Shown here piece by piece: positions 58,625 through 64,000 of a stretch of DNA of 64,000 nucleotides. How positions within the stretch are numbered: the first letter of the stretch is position 1; each line of letters starts with the position of its first letter. The notes under the pieces are model-generated. The model saw only the letters and a program-made list of their open reading frames with translations, was not told where the DNA came from and ran no database searches. This stretch comes from Leptospira interrogans (lineage in GTDB: Bacteria > Spirochaetota > Leptospiria > Leptospirales > Leptospiraceae). Location: contig NZ_FTNA01000001.1 in the NCBI RefSeq assembly GCF_900156205.1, positions 124,001 to 188,000 on the forward strand, given 5' to 3'. A program made the translations under genes and the position numbers.

Positions 58625-59785
58625 ATGAAAGAATATATTGCATTTATCAAAGATTCTAAGTTTTGGATTCCGGTTTTGATTCTAGTTGGACTCGAAATCG
58701 TAATGCAGTTTGGTTGTTATAGACCTTTTTTAAAAAAGAATTCATACGCGGCTAACGTTTCTAGAATTACAGATCACGTTCTTGAAAAACAAAAGGAATT
58801 TGATCCCGACGTTTTAGTTGTAGGAACATCGGTCGCATATCAAGGTTTGTCCATTCCAATTTTGAATCAGGAACTTTCTTCTTTAGGAAAAAAAGTTCAG
58901 TCTATTGCAATTCCAGGAACCGAGTTGATCGTACAAGATCTGGCCATTTTAAAAACTCTTCCTCATTTCAAAAATGTAAAAACAGTAATTCATGTATTTG
59001 AAATAACAACTCCTTGGGTTGGTCAAAAAATTTTGAACCTACCTACTCTTGCGATGATTTCCGAATTTAATCGTCTGGAAGTATATCCTAGAATTTACGA
59101 TTTCGGTTACCAAGTGAATGTGAATGATCTTATTTACATCACTTTGAAGTCTATCGCTTACAGAAGAGACGTTCAAGATCTAATCTTAAGTCCTTCTAAA
59201 AGAATCAAAGATATAGGAAAACGTTTTAAAATAGAAAATCCAAATCCTTGGGACTATGAGAATTCATATCTAGAAAGAATCAGCATGTATCCTATTCAAG
59301 ATATTTCCGATTGTATAGAAAAGACCAACCCTGCCAACGGCCAGCCAATTCCAAAAGGTTCGGATCGATTTCATAAAAAGGCAATCTTTGATACTTGCAT
59401 TATTGCAAATCATATAGTGACGCATGCAGAAGAAGACAAAGTTACAAAACAGTATTTCGACCGTCTTAAGATTTTACACGACGAAATTAGAAGGATCGGA
59501 AAAGAAAACGGTCAAGATATACAAATAATCGGAGTAGTAGCACCTTACAGTCAACTCATACAAAAGTGGAGGCTTACAGAAAGAAACGAAGTTTGGAAAA
59601 GAGAACTAAGAAGAATTCATCCTTCTAATCCGGTTCCACTACTTGATTATCAGGACATGTTGGACGGTCCGGATAACGGGAATTACTATTACGATCTAAT
59701 TCATCTCAATTCGATTGGAATGAAAAAATTAACATTCACATTTGCGAAAGATTTCAAAGCAATTCTGGAAAAGGAAACCAAATGA
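58625..59785 (+). CDS. SGNH-like partner protein for MBOAT (DltD/AlgJ role)
   Basis: A 386-residue protein with an N-terminal membrane segment (about residues 13-30) and an extracytoplasmic SGNH-like domain: VLVVGTSVAYQGLS with Ser69, and the C-terminal YYYDLIHLNSIG with Asp357 and His360. It overlaps the second MBOAT gene by 4 bases and follows the first by 14. By analogy with AlgI-AlgJ/AlgX and DltB-DltD it likely finishes acyl transfer to a glycan acceptor. The acceptor is unknown. Confidence 0.75.
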   Translation: MKEYIAFIKDSKFWIPVLILVGLEIVMQFGCYRPFLKKNSYAANVSRITDHVLEKQKEFDPDVLVVGTSVAYQGLSIPILNQELSSLGKKVQSIAIPGTELIVQDLAILKTLPHFKNVKTVIHVFEITTPWVGQKILNLPTLAMISEFNRLEVYPRIYDFGYQVNVNDLIYITLKSIAYRRDVQDLILSPSKRIKDIGKRFKIENPNPWDYENSYLERISMYPIQDISDCIEKTNPANGQPIPKGSDRFHKKAIFDTCIIANHIVTHAEEDKVTKQYFDRLKILHDEIRRIGKENGQDIQIIGVVAPYSQLIQKWRLTERNEVWKRELRRIHPSNPVPLLDYQDMLDGPDNGNYYYDLIHLNSIGMKKLTFTFAKDFKAILEKETK

Positions 59786-61179
59786 TCTTTACCTCCACTT
59801 TATTTCTTCTGTTCTTTTTTTGTGTTTATATTATCTATTGGAGTTATAACGGGAAAAAATATAGGGAATGGGTGATTGTAATTGCTTCTTTAATTTTTTA
59901 TGCTACTTGGAGCGTTCCTTTTCTTTTTCATTTATTAGGGATTCTTTATATTAATTATTTGGCAATTCAAAGCTTATTTAAAAAGAAGAGTGTATTTATT
60001 TTAAGAACAATCGTAGTTTTAGATCTGATCAATCTGGGAATATTTAAATACTTTTATTTTTTTACAGATAATTTTTACACTTGGACTGGTTGGAAATTTT
60101 TAGACCAAAAAACCTTCGGCTTTCAAATCATTCTACCGCTTGCAATCAGTTTTTATACGTTTCAGATCATCGCGTTTGTAGTGGATGTTTATCGTGGAAA
60201 GATCATTGAAAATTGTGGTTTTTTTCGATTTGTACTTTTTATTCTATTTTTTCCACAGTTGGTAGCCGGTCCGATCATGAGACACCAAGATTTTTTTCCA
60301 ATCTTGGATAAAATAAAAATTAAACCTTCTTATGTTTACGCCGGTTTGTATCTTTTGGGACTCGGAGTTGCAAAAAAAATTTTAGTCGCGGACAATATCT
60401 CTGCTTTGATAGATCCAGTATATAGAAACCCTTCTGAGTACGACGGTAATTCTCTTTTTTGGGCGGCACAGGGATTTACCTGGCAAGTCTATTGCGACTT
60501 TAGTGGTTATACAGATATAGCCAGAGGTTGTGCTTTTCTTTTAGGTTTTAATATTCCAGTAAATTTTCGCGCACCTTTTTTCGGACAAAACGTTCAAGAT
60601 CTATGGAGAAGGTGGCACATCACACTCGCCACTTGGCTTAGAGATTATATTTATATTCCGTTAGGTGGTTCCAGAACTTCAGAACCTAGGGTTTATTTGA
60701 ATTTAATCACTACGTTTACGTTAGGTGGTTTTTGGCACGGAGCCAGTTGGACTTATGTAGTGTGGGGATTTTGGCACGGTTTTTGGTTGGTAATAGATCG
60801 ATTGATGGAAAAGATCGGCGTTCCAAAATTACCCGAAAAAGGGTTTATATGGTGGTTCGTGCGTGCTTTTTTCGTATATTCAATTTTTATGATAGGAGCC
60901 GTTTTTTTTCGTGCTCAATCTATCTCAGATGCTTGGCACGTTCTTTATTATGGGATTCCGTGGATCGTCGAACCTACAAAATCAATATTAAAAAGTTCTC
61001 TGCTAATCCCATTTTTGATCGGGGGAATTTTACTCCATACATTAGAATATTTTGAAAAGTGGCCTCGGTTTTATTTTAAATATCGAAAAATTCTAATTTC
61101 CATTTTTCTAATTTTATTAGTTCTACTTCTTTCCAATTACGCGGGCAAGAGTCAGGACTTTATCTATTTTCAATTTTAA
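59782..61179 (+). CDS. MBOAT-family O-acyltransferase (second)
   Basis: A 465-residue MBOAT protein, about the same size as the one at 57198, with LPLAISFYTFQIIAFVVDVYR, FFPQLVAGPIMRHQ, CDFSGYTDIARGCAFLLGF and the catalytic His319 in GFWHGASWTY. It overlaps the SGNH gene by 4 bases and precedes the second SGNH gene by 6. The two MBOATs are clearly paralogous but not identical, so the pairs may act on different positions or acceptors. Confidence 0.9.
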   Translation: MIFTSTLFLLFFFCVYIIYWSYNGKKYREWVIVIASLIFYATWSVPFLFHLLGILYINYLAIQSLFKKKSVFILRTIVVLDLINLGIFKYFYFFTDNFYTWTGWKFLDQKTFGFQIILPLAISFYTFQIIAFVVDVYRGKIIENCGFFRFVLFILFFPQLVAGPIMRHQDFFPILDKIKIKPSYVYAGLYLLGLGVAKKILVADNISALIDPVYRNPSEYDGNSLFWAAQGFTWQVYCDFSGYTDIARGCAFLLGFNIPVNFRAPFFGQNVQDLWRRWHITLATWLRDYIYIPLGGSRTSEPRVYLNLITTFTLGGFWHGASWTYVVWGFWHGFWLVIDRLMEKIGVPKLPEKGFIWWFVRAFFVYSIFMIGAVFFRAQSISDAWHVLYYGIPWIVEPTKSILKSSLLIPFLIGGILLHTLEYFEKWPRFYFKYRKILISIFLILLVLLLSNYAGKSQDFIYFQF

Positions 61180-61185
61180 GAGGGA

Positions 61186-62256
61186 ATGATGAATATCCTA
61201 AAACGATCGAATCTGGTTCCTTTGTTTCGTAAAAAACTATTAACAGTCCCTCTTTTATTTTTTATTTTTGCACTTTCTTTGGATCGTTTTTTATCCTCTC
61301 AATTAGTTCGCCCTTATACAGAAGCAGGGGCAGAATATTACTTTTATGAAATGAAAGACAGAGTGCTCTCCGCCTTAATTAAAGAAAAATCTACCTCCAA
61401 AGAAAACCAAAAAACACTAATCTTTTTTGGGACCTCACACATGGGAGAATTCTCGCTCGATGTTATGCGTAAAAAAAGATCAGATTTAATCGTGTATAAT
61501 TTTTCCGCACCTTCCGCACCTTTTTCGTATCATAACTACAACTTGGAGAAAATACTTTCCTCCGGAATCAAACCGGATTACGCGGTTTTAGAATTTTATC
61601 CGGATTCAATGACTGACTTCTGTAACCGTTATCCATTACGTTATTCTTATGATCTTTCGTATTTTCTGCGTTATGCGAATTGGTTTTCTACAAACGACTG
61701 GGATACATTTTTAAGATCCAGGGTTTTTAGAACCACTGTATTCCCTCCTAGATTTAAAGAAGCAATGGGAAGAATCAAAGATCCTAATTCCAAGGAAACG
61801 ATTCTTGCGGTTCGAAATCTTCTCATGACCGAATCGGATAAGTTCAACGGAGGAATTCCAAACGTATTATTGACCAATACTCCTCCAGAAAAATTAGAAG
61901 AAGAAGCGATAAAGTATTATAACGAAACCTATCGTTATATTAGTCTTTCTTTAATTCAGAAAAAATTTCTGTTCCAATTTTTAAAAACCGCAGAGAAAAA
62001 CGGCATCAAAGTGATTCTTTGGTCCCCACTATTGTATGAGGGTCTAGAAACTAGAGTAAAATCTGCAGAGTTTTATTCTATTTGGGAAAACATTCGTAAA
62101 GAAATATTAGAATTTAAGAATGTAGTTTCACTCGATATGAATGAATTTCGCGCTCAAGTAAAATGTAAGAAGTATATAGATCCCCATCATTTAAGCGGAG
62201 GATGTTACTTAGAACCGACTGAAATTTTAGTAGATCAATTGGATATACAAAAATGA
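61186..62256 (+). CDS. SGNH/DUF1574-like membrane-anchored protein
   Basis: A 356-residue protein with an N-terminal membrane segment (about 19-36) and the SGNH pattern LIFFGTSHMGEFS (Ser84) with C-terminal DPHHLSGG (Asp332, His334/His335), like the SGNH proteins at 34250 and 58625. I associate it with DUF1574, common in Leptospira. It lies 6 bases after the second MBOAT gene, making two MBOAT-SGNH pairs in a row. It overlaps the MazG-like gene by 4 bases. Confidence 0.7.
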   Translation: MMNILKRSNLVPLFRKKLLTVPLLFFIFALSLDRFLSSQLVRPYTEAGAEYYFYEMKDRVLSALIKEKSTSKENQKTLIFFGTSHMGEFSLDVMRKKRSDLIVYNFSAPSAPFSYHNYNLEKILSSGIKPDYAVLEFYPDSMTDFCNRYPLRYSYDLSYFLRYANWFSTNDWDTFLRSRVFRTTVFPPRFKEAMGRIKDPNSKETILAVRNLLMTESDKFNGGIPNVLLTNTPPEKLEEEAIKYYNETYRYISLSLIQKKFLFQFLKTAEKNGIKVILWSPLLYEGLETRVKSAEFYSIWENIRKEILEFKNVVSLDMNEFRAQVKCKKYIDPHHLSGGCYLEPTEILVDQLDIQK

Positions 62257-62597
62257 ACGAAAACGAACTCACTTTCAATCAAGCTCAGAAAAAAGTAGAT
62301 CAATGGATTTCCGAATTTGGAGTTCGATATTTTTCAGAACTAACCAATCTTGCAATTCTCATGGAAGAAGTAGGAGAATTTTCAAGACTAATTGCCAGAA
62401 AATACGGAGATCAATCTTTTAAAAAAGGGGAAGATCCAGAAGGAATTTCCAAGGAAATGGGAGACATTTTATTTGTATTGGTCTGCCTAGCCAATCAAAT
62501 GGGAATTTCTTTAGAAGACGCATTACACACCACTTTAAAGAAAAATACAGAAAGAGATAAAAATCGTCACAAGGAAAATCCAAAACTTCAAACTTAA
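62253..62597 (+). CDS. MazG-like nucleotide pyrophosphohydrolase
   Basis: A 114-residue single-domain MazG-type protein. The metal-binding pattern EExxE (Glu38, Glu39, Glu42 in LMEEVGEFSRL) and ExxD (Glu68, Asp71 in SKEMGDILFVL) is complete, with a terminal helix SLEDALHTTLKKNTERDKNR. These enzymes hydrolyse NTPs to NMP and PPi, often for nucleotide pool cleaning. Its 4-base overlap with the SGNH gene suggests cotranscription. Why it sits in an envelope operon is unclear. Confidence 0.88.
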   Translation: MNENELTFNQAQKKVDQWISEFGVRYFSELTNLAILMEEVGEFSRLIARKYGDQSFKKGEDPEGISKEMGDILFVLVCLANQMGISLEDALHTTLKKNTERDKNRHKENPKLQT

Positions 62598-62621
62598 GTA
62601 ATGTGAGTTTGGCGTAAGAAA

Positions 62622-62694
62622 AATTTTCTAAAAGTATGAGTCCCTACTATTTTAAAATTTGTTCGTAAAATCGTAATTTGTGAGAGTTCCCACA
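62622..62694 (-). repeat. composite GTGGGAACT repeat, inverted copy 6
   Basis: AAGTATGAGTCCCTACTATT at the left, TTTGTTCGTAAAATCGTAAT in the middle and TGTGAGAGTTCCCACACATT at the right, matching the reverse complement of the unit at 18273. Confidence 0.7.
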
Positions 62695-62815
62695 CATTAT
62701 TTTACAGATAAATCTAAATTTTGTGGTAGTTCCCACATTTAAAGAATCGATCTGCAAAGTTCAGCTTTTAAAATCGGTAAACTCGACTTAAAAAAACCAG
62801 GGCAAATCCAGCTTG

Positions 62816-62877
62816 CCTATGGCAAAGCCAGACTCAGTTCTGGTCAATCAATTTATATAGTAAACATAATACAACAA
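62816..62877 (+). repeat. dispersed repeat, family 4 copy 2
   Basis: CAGTTCTGGTCAATCAATTT, preceded by GCCAGACT and followed by an AAACATAATACAACAATC block, corresponds to the minus strand of 41131-41195. Confidence 0.5.
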
Positions 62878-62899
62878 TCATCTCTATTCCAATTTATTA

Positions 62900-62995
62900 T
62901 AGAACGCGATCCATCGAACGATCCAGAAAACTCAGCAAATGCCCTTCTAAGGATCATCGGCATTCAAGAAGCGAGGAGCTAAGTTTGAGCGCGAT
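62900..62995 (+). repeat. degraded dispersed repeat, family 3
   Basis: Contains AGAACGCGATCCATCGAACG, AAAACTCAGCAAATGCCCTT and ATCGGCATTCAAGAAGCGAG, shared with 36741, 40867 (inverted) and part of 27731. Confidence 0.55.
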
Positions 62996-63024
62996 GGTTT
63001 GAGTTCCCTCGCATCGTTTTTTTT

Positions 63025-63208
63025 GAGTTACTACTCGAACGCATGAAAATAGTACCGAGTTATTAACGGCCTAATTTACGAAAAAATAGTGGTACTTAAA
63101 AAATAACGCAAATTCGGGATTTACGGCATTTTAAAGCAAGACCAAAATATTCAAATTTTTGAAACAACCTAACACAAGTATTCTATTCATACGTTCGAGT
63201 AGTAATTC
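63025..63208 (+). mobile_element. 184-bp MITE-like element with 24-bp inverted ends
   Basis: The left end GAGTTACTACTCGAACGCAT (63025 on) and the right end ACGTTCGAGTAGTAATTC (to 63208) form a 24-base terminal inverted repeat with 21 matches. The inside includes TTTACGAAAAAATAGTGGTA and a CGGGATTTACGGCATTTTAA block, also found inverted at 37236-37428. No reading frame is present. Confidence 0.65.
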
Positions 63209-63373
63209 ATGTTAAATTAGAAAAAGCAGAAGTTCTAATATTCATTTAAGACACATCTCTTGTTCTTAGAAAGCGATTTATAAAAAACTGCATGCCTTAG
63301 TAAGCTGCTCAAACGCCGCGATTTTATATTTGTTATTGAAAAATTTTAAAATTGATTTTTTAAAAAATGGAGA

Positions 63374-63783
<410 letters not shown>

Positions 63784-63787
<4 letters not shown>

Positions 63788-64000
63788 TCTAAAGTTTTAA
63801 TCGAATTTTCGTTTTCAGAATCGACTGAGGATTTCAGTTCTATTTCCGTTTTATGAAGTATAACTTTCAAATATTGAAACCCTAAAATAGAAGGGATCGA
63901 AACACAAAGACCTTGAATCGTAGTATTTAAAGCGAGCCTAATTCCTTCCGAGAAAATTTCCAAACTGACCGAACCTGCATTTTTCATTTCTTCAAAAGCT
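63784..64000 (-). CDS. exbB: ExbB (MotA/TolQ/ExbB proton channel), C-terminal part, truncated by window edge
   Basis: The reading frame is open from 63784 to the window end, so only about the last 71 residues are present and the 5' end is outside. It contains AFEEMKNAGSVSLEIFSEGIRLALNTTIQGLCVSIPSILGF, the standard last-two-helix region of ExbB/TolQ (an ALxTTxxGLxVxIP motif), and a polar tail. It overlaps exbD by 4 bases. ExbB rather than TolQ is inferred from the adjacent exbD and the TonB receptor. Confidence 0.85.

Larger units (their letters stand above)
62598..63373. other. 0.78 kb non-coding, repeat-rich region
   Basis: No gene. It contains a composite repeat (62622-62694), an isolated GTGGTAGTTCCCACATTTAA motif near 62720, a family-4 repeat (62816-62877), a family-3 repeat (62900-62995) and a 184-base element (63025-63208). 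It separates the convergent mazG-like and exbD genes. Confidence 0.65.

Overview
The window looks like part of a pathogenic Leptospira genome (L. interrogans group). It is AT-rich and carries families I associate with Leptospira: a DUF1564-type protein, DUF1574-like SGNH proteins and many LFxC-type lipoproteins. The pairing of a complete cobalamin operon with a heme oxygenase/TonB-receptor heme island matches what I recall of the small chromosome (chromosome II). That placement is recall, not a search. Gene-dense blocks alternate with long non-coding stretches packed with dispersed repeats.

253-17480 (minus strand): a 17-gene cobalamin operon read from an adenosylcobalamin-type riboswitch (about 17290-17480). 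In transcription order: cbiX-ferredoxin fusion, DUF3209-like protein, ferredoxin reductase-like flavoprotein, cbiD, cobH/cbiC, cobL (cbiE-cbiT), cobI/cbiL, cbiG, cobJ/cbiH with a large C-terminal extension, cobM/cbiF, cobO, cbiA, cbiZ, cobU, an aminotransferase-cobyric acid synthase fusion, cbiB and a cobC-type phosphatase. CbiX, CbiD and CbiG point to the early-cobalt ('anaerobic') route. No cobK/cbiJ, cobS or cobT is visible here.

17481-31660: a repeat-rich non-coding stretch; a large membrane-anchored hypothetical protein; a STAS-like/zinc-ribbon protein; a WbpM/FlaA1-like nucleotide-sugar dehydratase followed by an SspB-like ClpXP adaptor and an NCS2-like permease; htpX between two hairpin-forming non-coding regions; apt; and a secreted HtrA-like protease followed by a paralogue that has lost all three catalytic residues.

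33021-44798: a Fur-family regulator overlapping an SGNH protein and a multi-pass GT-C-like membrane protein; heme oxygenase overlapping an MFS transporter; a frameshifted DUF1564 gene; and a three-gene operon of lipoprotein, HmuY-like lipoprotein and TonB-dependent receptor. ExbD and partial ExbB at the right edge could supply TonB energisation. Together these suggest iron and heme acquisition.

45270-62597: an LRR lipoprotein, a hypothetical exported protein, YbaB/EbfC, a predicted outer-membrane barrel, a Lon-like protease with a degenerate ATP-binding loop, queA, and then a long plus-strand envelope-glycan cluster. That cluster has GT87, GT4 and GT-C-like proteins, two MBOAT acyltransferases alternating with two SGNH partners, and a MazG-like pyrophosphohydrolase.

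Repeats: a 98-101 bp MITE-like element with TA flanks (5 copies), a roughly 70 bp composite of GTGGGAACT-type motifs (6 copies plus many single motifs), a 184 bp element with 24 bp terminal inverted repeats (2 copies), and two degraded families. I saw no tRNA, rRNA, CRISPR array or intact insertion sequence.
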